A DNA stretch of 64,000 nucleotides, from the NCBI GenBank assembly GCA_907164885.2, contig OU015499.1, forward strand, positions 160,019,489 through 160,083,488, given 5' to 3'. A program made the position numbers and the translations under genes. The stretch comes from Dolomedes plantarius. Its lineage: Eukaryota > Arthropoda > Arachnida > Araneae > Dolomedidae. Shown piece by piece: positions 11,460 to 22,618 of this stretch; position 1 is the first letter of the stretch, and each line of letters begins with the position of its first letter. A model generated the notes under the pieces. It searched no databases. It was not told the DNA's origin and saw only the letters and a list, made by a program, of their open reading frames with translations.

Positions 11460-13560
11460 CAGGGCCAACCTTAGTCATTCTGGGGCACAATTGCAGAAAT
11501 TTTGTCGGGTCACTCTAAAATTCTAATGTACAATGAAAGAAAAAACATTTCATTTGAAGTATGAAAGATAAAAATTATGAAGGTGGTCATATATCCTTTT
11601 TTATGTACGTTTATAACAAAAGAAAACTAAGAAATAGCTAGACTACATATTTTTTATTTGCAAGATCATTTACAAATTGACTTAATTTTTATTTCCTAGT
11701 TTCTACATGCTCTATAGACAGTGTTGCAAGGCTGTTGAATCTCTCCTGAGATATTGTTGACCTCAGGTATGTTTTAATTGATATCTATTTACAAAAGCTT
11801 AGTTTTAAGAATTCTATAGTTATATGAATGGTTAAAAAATATCCTTAAAGATATATATATATATACATTTCAAAAGCCAGTGGCTGTTATTTATAGCAAT
11901 TGTAGAATTTTTATAGATTTCCCGAAACAGTAGGTTTTAATACTTCCATTTCTTCTATGTCTACATCTTTTATAGACATCATTTGGTCATTATTCTGAAT
12001 AATTTTTCCATTTGTCAAAACAATTTGTAGTTCCGATGCATATCTTCTATATTTTTTCTGTGGAATTTTTTTGAATAAACTTCCCTAGCCTGTCTCGCTT
12101 TCTATGATATTTGTTAAAAACAATGCACCTCAAACATTTCTTTCCAGTTATGTATTAGTTCATCCACATACTCATAATTCAATATCCTTTTTCATTTTTG
12201 TAAATGTGTTCCCCGAAATTCAGGAGTGACTACTAAATAAGTCGCAAGCTCCATGGCTCCAATTAAGACTTTTTCAAAACCTGAATGGCTATCTTTATCA
12301 GGCATTCTAGAAGGTTTCTAAATGATTACAGTACTTCGTTTCAAACATATATTAAATATATCTCCATGTTTGGCTCTGTGCTATCTCGGGTCCAGTTATA
12401 TCTAATCCAAGTGCAATTGGATCAAAGCAGCCCTGGCTTTTGATGATTTATTCTATACATATTTTCTATACTTTTATCCATAGTATTCCTAAGGCTGTCT
12501 TATGATTACTCATATCATTTTAATTTTGTGGTGGACTGTTGTGAGTTTGGTTTCATAGACTTCTTAAAATTTTATAAAGAGAACACTTGACTAGTTGCCA
12601 AAATCTGTTGTCTTGGTTTAGACATGTAAATCTTTTCATCAGAAAAATTGTGGGTATTTTGTATCTTTCACTTTGCATGTTATCTCACCGAATCATTTTT
12701 TGGTAACTGAAGTTTCAGCAGGTATTTAGCTCTATTAAACCATTCAACCATTTAAAGGAGTTTTTCAGAAACTTTTAAAATTCGCAGGCCTCTTTTCACA
12801 AGAGAACTTGCAGTACTATATTCATGGTGTTGTATTTAGATTTAACTCAAAAGTGCCAATTTTGGAATTTTCTCCTTTCGATTCTTCAGTTTCTTCTGTA
12901 CAGAAGCTATACACTGCAAGGTGTGTAAATATGTTTTACTTGCATAGCAGTGAAAATGCGGCGGAAGACAATTGTTCTTTACTTTCTACAAGAATAAGCA
13001 ATAACTTTTTATCCTGAAAAAACTTTATGACCTAGCCACCGCATTTCTTTGTACTTTGAATACAAGGATTTCTGATTCACCAAGTCTGTTGTTAGAAAAG
13101 ATGTCTGAAGTACAATATTCGTACTACCTGACTGAGACATATATATATGGCACCCGAAGCCAAAGCGGACATTGGCACCACAGGCCTTGGTTCACATTGG
13201 GACTGTTGTGCCTTGATTTAGTTAGATAATGATTAAACAATAGAATAATTATTCTAGTATAAATTTATTTTATGAAATTAATATTACAATACATTTACAA
13301 CTTAATAGCATAGAAAAGTAATGAATTTACCTGGAATTTACGATACAACTTTTCTTCTATTAACAGCCTTAAAATCATCAATAATTGTGGGAAAGACCAA
13401 TGTTGAAGCAACGTATCATTCAATTGACAATATTACAAGGGAAGACAACCTTTCTTCATACATGGTGGATCTCAAATAGGTCTTGATTAACTTTGAGAAC
13501 TATTGTTCAGCACTAGCTACAGATACTGGACTAGTCAAAATAATTATAACCACATAGATT
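11460..13560 (-). mobile_element. Decayed hAT element with unknown coding relic, copy A
   Basis: At 11460 the sequence CAGGGCCAACCTTAG looks like a hAT terminus. At 13350-13545 on the minus strand a clear hAT dimerisation tail is readable: SPVSVASAEQ, then FSKLIKTYLRSTM and SSLVILSIE, with a stop in the middle. Between them (about 11930-13200, minus) lies older coding-like sequence in broken frames, for example EKVLIGAMELATYLVVTPEF, DELIHNWKEMFEV and RYASELQIVLTNG. I cannot name that protein. Copy B keeps about 560 bp more of the transposase. Whether the terminus and the tail belong to one element is uncertain. Confidence 0.6.
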
Positions 13561-16500
13561 TTACATGGTCAATACTGTTCTCAATCATGTACTTTAGATT
13601 GGCACAAACTTTTAAGTCTGTAGATATAGTTCTTCTAAACATTTTCTTTCATTCTCAGATGTCATTTGCACTCATAACAAAAATATGCATGTAAATATGT
13701 CCTTTCATTCGTTTCAGCCATGTAAGGCCCTAGATTCTGCTATTTCGCCTCTATGTAGAGTCACCACTGACAGGAGGCTTCCAAGATGTTAAAAACCAAG
13801 GGGGGGGGGGGGGGAGTAATAATTTCTTGGGAAATCAGATAATTCTGAATTATGTATAGTTCTTCCTTGAAAATCAAACATGTCCTAAGCATTGTAATTG
13901 AAAATGGGCAGAATGTGTTCTTTGTATTCATAGGCATATATGCAGTGGTGTTCACAACTTAAATTAATACAAATTTATCTTGGTATATTCATGGTGTCAT
14001 GTGGCATTTTTTTTTCACCACATTTTACCCCTTTTATATTTCGTGATCTAATTTTAAGTGATTATTTTGTTGAGAAACCTAAAAAATACTCTGCACCCTC
14101 TGAATTTTATGAAAATCTTTTAAAGAAAATTTGAAGTTTTTAGACAAAGTTAATGAAATTTGAATAAAATTACTTTAAATCCTTTTACTCTTATACTCTG
14201 TAATCCAATCACAAATGTTATAGATTGTAACTCTCTACCTCAAGAAATTGGTTTTGAAAGATCCAAATGCTCCTAATCCAAACCCTATACCCCAGATATT
14301 TTGAGTTTTCTGATTTTTTGCATTCTGGTATAAGCTCAACAATCTGTTATTGTTGACTGCCTTATACCAGTGTGTAAATATTTGATACTCCAATGGGATT
14401 TATGTAAAAGAATTTTGGCGTAGAATTTATTTTGAATGTATCAATTACTTGTTTGCTAGGCAATATCTTTTTCTTTTTGTCACATTTGCTGGAAATAAAG
14501 ACAATAAATGTTTTGCTATTATCCTCACCTGAGCTTTTGTGTACAAAATACAGAAAAAATGTTTTTTCATATCCCAGGGAACAAAAATAGTTTGATGGAA
14601 AGTGATTTATAAAAAGACCATAACAATGTTTGTATATGAACTATACAGTTTAAATTTCATCATGTAGGAAATTTTATATGACTATAGATTGTATTTTTAT
14701 TTACTTATCCCTAAAAAAATTTAATTTGTGGGAGTATTACTGTTTTGTATACTATGTACATATGTTTCTTTAATCACTGTTTTGTTAAATATGGTATTAT
14801 ACTTTTACAGTTTCTCTCAGTGCATGTGACATTTATTACTGAAGAATAAAATATTTCATGTTCTATCATGAAAATGATTTATTGCTTTTTTTATCTCATT
14901 GTTTATGAGGAGGATGGTGTGATTTTCTCTAACCAAGAAGTGTTATAATAGGTATAGCTTAATCTTCATCTGATTTCATGTAGCGCTGAACTGTATTGTA
15001 GAGTTCTAACCTAAATATTTCCAGTCTATTAGGAAATCATTTTTCATACAAAAAATGAAAAATGTTATGAGATTACCTTCTACTGTAAGAACAAATTGGT
15101 TTTCCAATATTCTCTGAATCACACTATCATTTTATTTATTTTATTATCCAGTAGAAAGGTAATTCAAGGTAATCGATCTAATTCTAATTATTATTAGTTT
15201 TTAATTTTATCTCAGCTTTTTTAGATTTATAGTAAAACGTTTTTATTATCAACAAGTTTAAACAGAATTTAAAAGATAATATAAGTCAATTCACATTTTT
15301 GGTCCCAGTGTACATTTTTATAGGTATAGATCATTTTTATAATACATTTTTATAGAAATAGATCATTTATTTCTTGTACATTTATTACGTAGTATTAAGT
15401 CCCCCTTTGTGCTTACATAACTGGCTTAGTGGATGTATGCAATTCAGAATTGGAAAAATGTTTACAGTTCTTATCAACCAATCTCAAAGAATGTCATAAA
15501 TCTCTAGCATTACTCTTTAGTCACAGACTTTCTGAAGGACTCTTTGGCCCAACATCCATGTGAATACAGTAGGAAAATAAAGACTTATCCATGGAAATGC
15601 ATAAATGGGCATTTATAAGAATAAAATTTAATATAAAAGCTTGCGTAACCATTGAATATCCATCCCTCAAGAAAGTGAAAGTTTTAAAAATTCATGACAA
15701 ATGAGGAAGACGCGCCGGAACCAGGCTATATAAAATTGTTTGCAACGTTTTATAGAAATGCCAAAATCCAAAAGCATAATTTTTTAGAAAAATTGAGCTT
15801 TAGTTAAAAATCCTTACATAAATTTAAACACATACACCACCCCCGAAAAATATAATAAATTTTAAAAAATTGATAAAATAAAATGTAAAAATCAGCAAAA
15901 TATCATATACCGATATTTTTGAAATATAGAAATATCTAAACAAAAATTCCAATTTTTAAAAAAAAATTTCTTTGATTATCTGACACTTTAAATTAGCAGA
16001 AATCACCCAGCACTAACATTTGAAAACTTTTTTTTTTTTATTCTGAAAAAAGAATTCAATGGGGAAAAGATATTTGAAATGTACAAATAATGCGGTAAAG
16101 CAATATCTATCAATGCATTAATCATTTATTACGGATCGGTAAAGACATTTCTGTACGAAAAAATACCGTTCATAAACAAACCGCCTCCGCACGTCATGTT
16201 ACGAACAAGTACGATTACCTTAAAGACTGGGGTCACCGCGATGAAATTATTATTGCCACACTTCACACATCGGTACGAGTATCGAGATTCAGCCGAAATT
16301 TTAGTTAGACAGATATGTAATGTAATTATTTTTGTACTGAAGTGTGTATACGTAATTTTATTCCTGTGACGGCTGTGAAATTGTTTGTTTACTATAATAC
16401 CGAGCTGTGTCCAATCAGTATGTGACAGGTTGAGATTAAAGTCACTCCCCACATTCATTCGGCATATTTTATTTACAACCCGGAGAGTACAAAAAAAAAT

Positions 16501-17700
16501 TACAAAAAATAAATTGCGGGAGAAATAACAAGGGTAAAACTTCTTTAAGATGTTCTGAATTAATATTTCTATGAAATATAAATTTGTTCTCACAAGTAAT
16601 TTTTAATGAGCTTCACATCGTAACCACATCGATTTATTTTGTTTAGAATTTTTCCCCGTGTTTACGATCTCGTAATACAATTTTTAAAAGGTGATGGTCT
16701 GAAAAAAGACCTTATCAGCCGTGTATTCCTGACGTGTATCTCATAGACTACAAGAGGTCCACTATAACTGTTTTGAAATGTTTGATTCACATTATGGGAA
16801 GAATCGCATATAAGCCCTATTGCACAGTAAATGAACGGAAAGAAATTTGAAGAATTTATACTATTGTAAATTATAATGCATTATATACATAACATACAGA
16901 TTAGAATGTGGTGAAAATTATCTATTGCCACCAAACTAGAATCGAAAGAATTATCCCTAAACAAAAACATAAGCCAGATATTCTGTGTTATTTCCTGTAA
17001 TAATTATACATATTTTATTTCGATTTCTAAACTTTTTAATCTTTTGGTAAGCAAGGTTTTTCATCAGATGTTAATCTCTGGAATTTCTCAGAGCATTAAT
17101 CTTTATAATTTACGATGAAATTATGATTTACGGACGACTAAAAGGAATCTAAATTGGAAAATATTAATATTGCTTATCCATTATTTATCGGGCCGATTAG
17201 CTAAGGAACCTGGTGCCCTAATTACAATAAATTTAAAATGATCAGTAATTTAATTAGACTGGAACATAATTTAGAACATCTTAGTTTATAGATATATCAT
17301 TTCTTAGCACAAACATTTATATATTGCTATCGATTTCACGTGAAAAATACGACAAAAGAGGGATGGTACAGTGTTAACCTTTTACACGCCGCACTATGAT
17401 CGAACGATAACACAAATTATTTATTGATAGAAATCACATTAAAACTCAAATATAAGAACTAGGAATGAGTTAAAAAATTGTATATGATTTATAACATGTT
17501 CCAGAAATGGAACAAAGGTGGGAAACACTTAGTTTTTCATATTGTTTTATAAAATATGATTAACGACATTTAAATTCAAATCTCAGTTTCTGTACACAAT
17601 TTTTTAGTAGTTGTAAGTAAATTTCTAAACGTTATTCAGAAATAACACAAGTTAAGCAGAAAAATAGCCGGCACAAGATAATGTGCATCTGATTGAAAGA
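13561..17700. other. AT-rich non-coding stretch, copy A
   Basis: This aligns with 47080-52260 in copy B, apart from the Helitron there. It contains a G-run at 13801-13814. The longest frame (minus strand, 16129-16593) is disrupted in copy B and has no recognisable domain. No gene or RNA gene is supported. Confidence 0.6.
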
Positions 17701-17719
17701 TTCACAGCAATGTGCGCGA

Positions 17720-18690
17720 GGTCTATACTATTTTTTGCTTCTAAACATATTGTCAATATGATCCAAGAAGTCTTGTCTCGAAAATCCACACCTCCTATTC
17801 CATCACTATACGTTTTTATTAGATGTGGCTGAGAAACACCAGTTCTCTTTTTCTGTGCTAGACAGAATCGCTTGGTTTTACTGATATGCTCATGTGACGA
17901 ATAATTGGGTGCTATAGTTGCAACAGTACGTTCTTTCCAGCGGCAAATAATATATTGACCGTCACTTCGGTACTAAAAATTTCCTTTTTGCCATTTTGAG
18001 GCTTTTTTTGGTGTTCTGGGACATGTTCCTGTCCGAAATTCCGGTAACGTGCCAGTTTTTTGAAACCTTTTTCAGACAAATCAGTAAAGACCTTATGTAA
18101 TGAGAAAGAGTTGTCAAAGAACATTTCATACTTTTCTTGATTTTCAACACTGGATAGATGCTCTAACATAACTCTATATCCAAGAGGATCCAAGATATTT
18201 GATAAATGCGATATTCTATTGGTCTGAACTTATTGGTCTGAGCGGTCTTTTATTGGTTGAAATCTCCAGTGAAATATTTCAACTGTAGATAAGGTAACCA
18301 ACTTAGGAAACATTTGAGAAATGTTCTCAATGCTATCAGTTTTTAGGATTTTTTAAAAACTTTCATTTTTCCCCAGCAATGTTGGAGATTTTACTCTTTT
18401 GACTTCAGGTTTAGCTTCAAATTCGGTCTTCCCTTTGAAGTTGAAGGTACTTCAGGATCAAATCCTCTTCATTAGATATTCCATTAACATCTATTTTTGT
18501 AGATATTTCGACTTGACCACAAGCATTTACTGGCAGAACAGGTTCTAAAATATCCTCATTTATATCTTCCTCATCTGTTAATCATCCACTTACTTCTGGA
18601 GGCAGTGGGAAAATATCAATATATTCTTTTTTAGAATCATTAGATAATGTGAAAAAATAATCAAGTGCCTCTTCTACAGTAAGAAATGGT
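17720..18690 (-). pseudogene. piggyBac-like (PGBD) transposase relic, copy A
   Basis: Read on the minus strand from 18690 the order fits a PGBD transposase: an acidic N-terminal part (YFFTLSNDSKKEYIDIFPLP, then LTDEEDINEDIL), the motif EMFFDNSFSLHKVFTDLSEKGF at 18050-18120 (family form FFDNFFTS..LL..L..KGF), and VSQPHLIKTYSDGIGGVDFRDK at about 17770-17830, matching the conserved GGVD box. The Asp of FFDN and of GGVD are both present in this copy. The conserved middle is missing or unreadable and frames change several times, so it is not functional. Copy B has the same relic. Confidence 0.72.
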
Positions 18691-19396
18691 TTTGAATCTA
18701 ATCAGTGTGACGTATCCTTACTAGCGAAAGAAATTCGCAGAGCAAAGGAAAAGATTAAAAACTCCGTATAACGTTAATTTCCAATATCGCCTTTCCAGTT
18801 GAGTTATAAACGACGTCTATCAATAAACACGTATTTCAGGGGCAGCTATGAGTAATTGACTTCATATCCGTCGTAGAACGTGTGCTTGTGAAACAGGGAG
18901 AGCAGGGGAATCGAAAGTAGATCAATGTCATAAACACCTTTCATTGACGCTTAGTAAAACCTCTCGGTATTTCAAAAAAAATTTATCTGTATTTCTATGC
19001 ACTGTAATCAGTAAAACTTTATCATGTTAAAAAACTAACCTTTGCATGCCACTGTTCCATTTCTCGAATAAGCAAATTTCTTGCCTAATAGTAACAAAAT
19101 TTAATCCTTTATGTCATAACTTATGTTCTACAAACAAAATGATCGTTTTTAATTACTCTCATTTATGAAAACCATTTGGTAAACTTTGAATTTTATACGA
19201 ATTTTTGAACTTCGTCGAATATTAGAAAAATGCCGAAATTGATATTTCCCCCTAGACACTGTTTTTTTTATTAACGTAACCTCGATGACAAAAAATCAAC
19301 ACATACTTTCGTTCACTTAATTTTTATAGAGCAATGCGAATAGTATTTTTCTCAGAACTTTGATGTTCCATTCATGGATCATTGGCGAGCAAAGTG

Positions 19397-19436
<40 letters not shown>

Positions 19437-19466
19437 CAATCAAATTGTTTTCTCCTGTCTTTACAG
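18691..19466. other. Non-coding sequence upstream of zinc-finger exon A
   Basis: This aligns with about 53500-54469 in copy B. It contains a (TA)n run at 19402-19433 and ends with the polypyrimidine tract ttttctcctgtctttacag at 19448-19466, a good 3' splice site. No upstream exon is recognised. Confidence 0.55.
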
Positions 19467-20825
19467 GTGCTCGGTACAGATTGTAGGATGCATCATTCCA
19501 ACCACATTGCTGATAATACTTCCTGTACCCACACAGGAGAGAACCTTTTCGCATGCACTGTATGTGAAAGAAGATTTGATGTACGGAGAAATTTAATAAG
19601 ACATCTCCTCACCCACACAGGAGAGAAACCTTTCGCCTGCACGGTATGCGAGAAAAGTTTTTCTCAACAGGTTAGTTTAAGAACACATCTCCGCACCCAC
19701 ACAGGAGAGAAACCTTTCTCCTGCACTGTATGTGAGAAACGATTTCCTAGGCAGGATAATTTAAAATTGCATCTCCGCAGCCACACAAAAGATAAACCTT
19801 TCACCTGCACGGTATGCGAGAAAAGTTTTTCTCAACAGGTTAATTTAAGAACACATCTCCGCACCCACACAGGAGAGAAACCTTTCGACTGCACGGTATG
19901 TCAGAAAAGATTTTCTATTCGGAGTAATTTAGAAACACATCTCCGCAACCACACAGAAGATAAACCTTTCGCCTGCACGGTATGCGAGAAAAGTTTTTCT
20001 CAACAGGTTAATTTAAGAACACATCTCCGCACCCACACAGGAGAGAAACCTTTCGCCTGCACGGTATGTGAGAAAAGATTTTCTGTTCGGAGTAATTTAG
20101 AAACACATCTCCGCATCCACACAGGAGAGAAACCTTTCGCCTGCACGGTATGTGAGAAAAGATTTTCTGTTCGGAGTAATTTAAAAAAACATCTCCGCAT
20201 CCACACAGGAGAGAAACCTTTCTCCTGCACTGTATGTGAGAAAAGATTTTCTGTACATGGTTCTTTAGAAATACATCTCCGTACCCACATGGAAGATAAA
20301 CCTTTCGCCTGCACGGTATGCGAGAAAAGTTTTTCTCAACTGGTTAATTTAAGAAGTCATCTCCGCACCCACACGGAAGATAAACCTTTCGCCTGCGCGG
20401 TATGCGAGAAAAGTTTTTCTCAACTGGTTAATTTAAGAAGACATCTCCGCACCCACACAGCAGAAAAACCTTTCGCCTGCACTGTATGTGAGAAAAGATT
20501 TTCTGATCGGAGTAATTTAGAAGTACATCTCCGCATCCACACAGGAGAGAAACCTTTCGCCTGCATTGTTTGTGAGAAAAGATTTTCTCGACAGGATTGT
20601 TTAGAAACACATCTCCGCATCCACACAGGAGAGAAACCTTTCGCCTGCATTGTTTGTGAGAAAAGATTTTCTCGACAGGATTGTTTAGAAACACATCTCC
20701 GCATCCACACAGGAGAGAAACCTTTCGCCTGCATTGTTTGTGAGAAAAGATTTTCTCGACAGGATCGTTTAGAAACACATCTCCGTAGCCACACAGGAGA
20801 TAAACCTTTTGCCTGTAGTGTATGA
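19467..20825 (+). CDS. C2H2 zinc-finger protein, array exon, copy A
   Basis: The exon begins after the acceptor at 19466 and is open from there. The first ATG inside it is 19488. It encodes a degenerate start (HHSNHIADNTSCTHTGEN) followed by 15 intact C2H2 fingers of 28-residue pitch, form CTVCEKRFS..S.L..HLR.H, joined by TGEKPF or EDKPF linkers. Poly-zinc-finger proteins of this type bind DNA in the nucleus. No KRAB, ZAD or BTB domain is visible, and any such domain would lie in an unseen 5' exon. Fingers 13 and 14 are almost identical in DNA, a recent 84-bp duplication. The frame ends at TGA 20823-20825, which replaces the second cysteine codon of finger 16, and recognisable fingers continue beyond it. 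It could be a truncated but working gene or an early pseudogene. The start at 19488 is tentative because a spliced start may exist upstream. Confidence 0.75.
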   Translation: MLGTDCRMHHSNHIADNTSCTHTGENLFACTVCERRFDVRRNLIRHLLTHTGEKPFACTVCEKSFSQQVSLRTHLRTHTGEKPFSCTVCEKRFPRQDNLKLHLRSHTKDKPFTCTVCEKSFSQQVNLRTHLRTHTGEKPFDCTVCQKRFSIRSNLETHLRNHTEDKPFACTVCEKSFSQQVNLRTHLRTHTGEKPFACTVCEKRFSVRSNLETHLRIHTGEKPFACTVCEKRFSVRSNLKKHLRIHTGEKPFSCTVCEKRFSVHGSLEIHLRTHMEDKPFACTVCEKSFSQLVNLRSHLRTHTEDKPFACAVCEKSFSQLVNLRRHLRTHTAEKPFACTVCEKRFSDRSNLEVHLRIHTGEKPFACIVCEKRFSRQDCLETHLRIHTGEKPFACIVCEKRFSRQDCLETHLRIHTGEKPFACIVCEKRFSRQDRLETHLRSHTGDKPFACSV

Positions 20826-21271
20826 AGGAAAAAATTTTCTCAACAGGGTCATTTAAAAACACATCTTATCATCCACTCTGGAGATAAACCTTTCGCCTGC
20901 ACTGTATGTGAGAAATGATTTTCTCAACGGGGTCATTTAAGATGACATCTCCATATCCTCACAGGAGAGTAACCTTCCGCCTGTACCGTATGTGAGAAAA
21001 GATTTTCTCGGCAGGATGATTTAAGAACACATCTGCGCATCCGCACAGGAGCCAAACCTTTCGCATGTACCCTTTGAGGAAAGGTTTTCTGGGCAGGGTT
21101 CTTTAAAAATACACATCTCCGCACCCACATAGGAGAGAATCCTTTCCCATGCAGTGAATGTGACAAAGGATTTTCTTTCCATGAGAAGTTTAAAACGCAT
21201 CTCATTGTCCATGGAGGAAAGACTTGTTGTTCACTAAATGTAAGAAAATGTTTTCTGAACTCGATCATGTA
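20826..21271 (+). pseudogene. Decayed 3' continuation of zinc-finger array A
   Basis: In the same frame family the sequence continues as about five more fingers with stops and frameshifts: [11 protein letters not shown], then CTVCEK followed by TGA, CTVCEKRFSRQDDLRTHLRI, and CSECDKGFSFHEKFKTHLIVH near 21150-21212. Copy B has the matching tail at 55730-56339. The ancestral protein probably had about 20 fingers. Confidence 0.8.
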
Positions 21272-21564
21272 AACAAAATATTCGTACCGACACAGAAGAG
21301 AAATCTTTCGTCCTCGCTGTGTGAGAGAAAAGATTTATTATCAGTGGGCTTTAAAATCGCATCACCCTACCCTTTCAGGTATGTAACCCACTTTCTATTG
21401 TCGTATAAACATAATTTTTTGTCCCACCGTGGGGAAAATATCCTTCAAAATCAAATTCAAACTCAGGCGTAATGGTGTTTATTTAAAGGCGATATCGCAC
21501 GTGATTGTATTTTGGAATTTATTGTTTTATTATAGTACTCTTCTTTTGTACATATTTTTAAATA

Positions 21565-22310
21565 CCGGGTGTTCAGAAAGTGATTATACATTTGAAAAGT
21601 AATAATTCACGGAATAATGTAAGTAGAGAAGTAAAAATTGACACACATGCTTCGAATGACATGGGGTTTTATTGGAACCACAAAAAAGTTCAAAAAACGG
21701 CCAACAGAGGGCTCTGGACAGCAAAACGTCAGTGTCGCTGCATAACAATCGTGTATAAAAGGAGCTGGAATGAGAGAGGGAAAGAGATGCACCAGCAATC
21801 GCAGCATGTTTACGTTACCAGAAAAGGCACTGTTAGTGATGGAAAATGCTACTGCAGCTTTACGAACCTATCGCCATAGGAAGAGTATTCGAACCGGTAA
21901 AGGTTGCAAACTGTGAAGAGAGTGATTTTGAAGTTCACGATGGACCGACATCAATAGGAATGCTAAAAGACAACATCCAACGCCAATGTCTCACCATAAA
22001 TACAGATATGCTGTACACTGCTGTTCACAACATTGTCCCTCGACTACAGCTATTGATGAGGAGTGACGGTCGACATGTTGAGCATTTGTTCTGAAGAACA
22101 TCGTCTTGCTTTTTCATAATTTTTTATTCGAATTATTGCCTTTCTTCTTATCACACGAAGCGCCATCTGGTGGCCATTTTATGGAACGTTTTTTGTGGTT
22201 GCAATAAAACCCCGTGTCATTCCAAGCATGTGTGTCATTTTTTACCTCTCTACCTATATTATTCCGTGAATTATTACTTTTTCAAATGAATACTCACTTT
22301 CTGATCCCGG
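21565..22310 (+). mobile_element. Internally deleted mariner-like element (DUF4817 type), copy A
   Basis: Long inverted repeats of about 110 bp start CCGGGTGTTCAGAAAGTGA at 21565, and the other end reads CCGGGATCAGAAAGTGA in reverse. Each end is flanked by TA. Inside, from about 21823, a start MFTLPEKALLVMENATAALR fits the DUF4817 helix-turn-helix at the N-terminus of a mariner-like transposase. Near 22020-22094 the tail VPRLQLLMRSDGRHVEHLF fits the C-terminus of the same family. The catalytic core is absent, so this is a deletion derivative that would need a transposase from elsewhere. It is about 99% identical to copy B. Confidence 0.82.
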
Positions 22311-22618
22311 TACATCAATGCGCTATCAGTATCGAAACATGATCCTTGAAGGGATACTTGTTCTACCCAAGTGATTGGAGTTAAAAACTTGTCTTACCTG
22401 TTTACGCTGCCGGAACGGGTGTCTTGAAATGTCACTTATGCAATACTTCTGGTTTTTGTTTTTGCCTAATATGAAATTTAAATTTTTAAGATTTAACTGC
22501 TTTTGTGTACATCTGCTGTGTTCTGTAAATGGGATATATATGTATAATATATAAATAAATATTTTATAGCTTCATATCGAGATTGAATTAATTTTCGTTT
22601 TTGGCTCTCTCTTAATTA

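Noticed and set aside
16129..16593. 154-residue minus-strand frame
   Set aside because: Disrupted in copy B (around 50460-50930), with no recognisable domain and low-complexity content.
19667..20790. Regularly spaced repeats that could be mistaken for a CRISPR array
   Set aside because: The 84-bp period codes for 28-residue zinc fingers in one open frame with a eukaryotic splice acceptor. There are no short palindromic repeats with unique spacers.
20000..20862. Long minus-strand open frames through zinc-finger array A
   Set aside because: They are shadows of the 84-bp repeating plus-strand codons. The same happens at 54817-56216 opposite array B.
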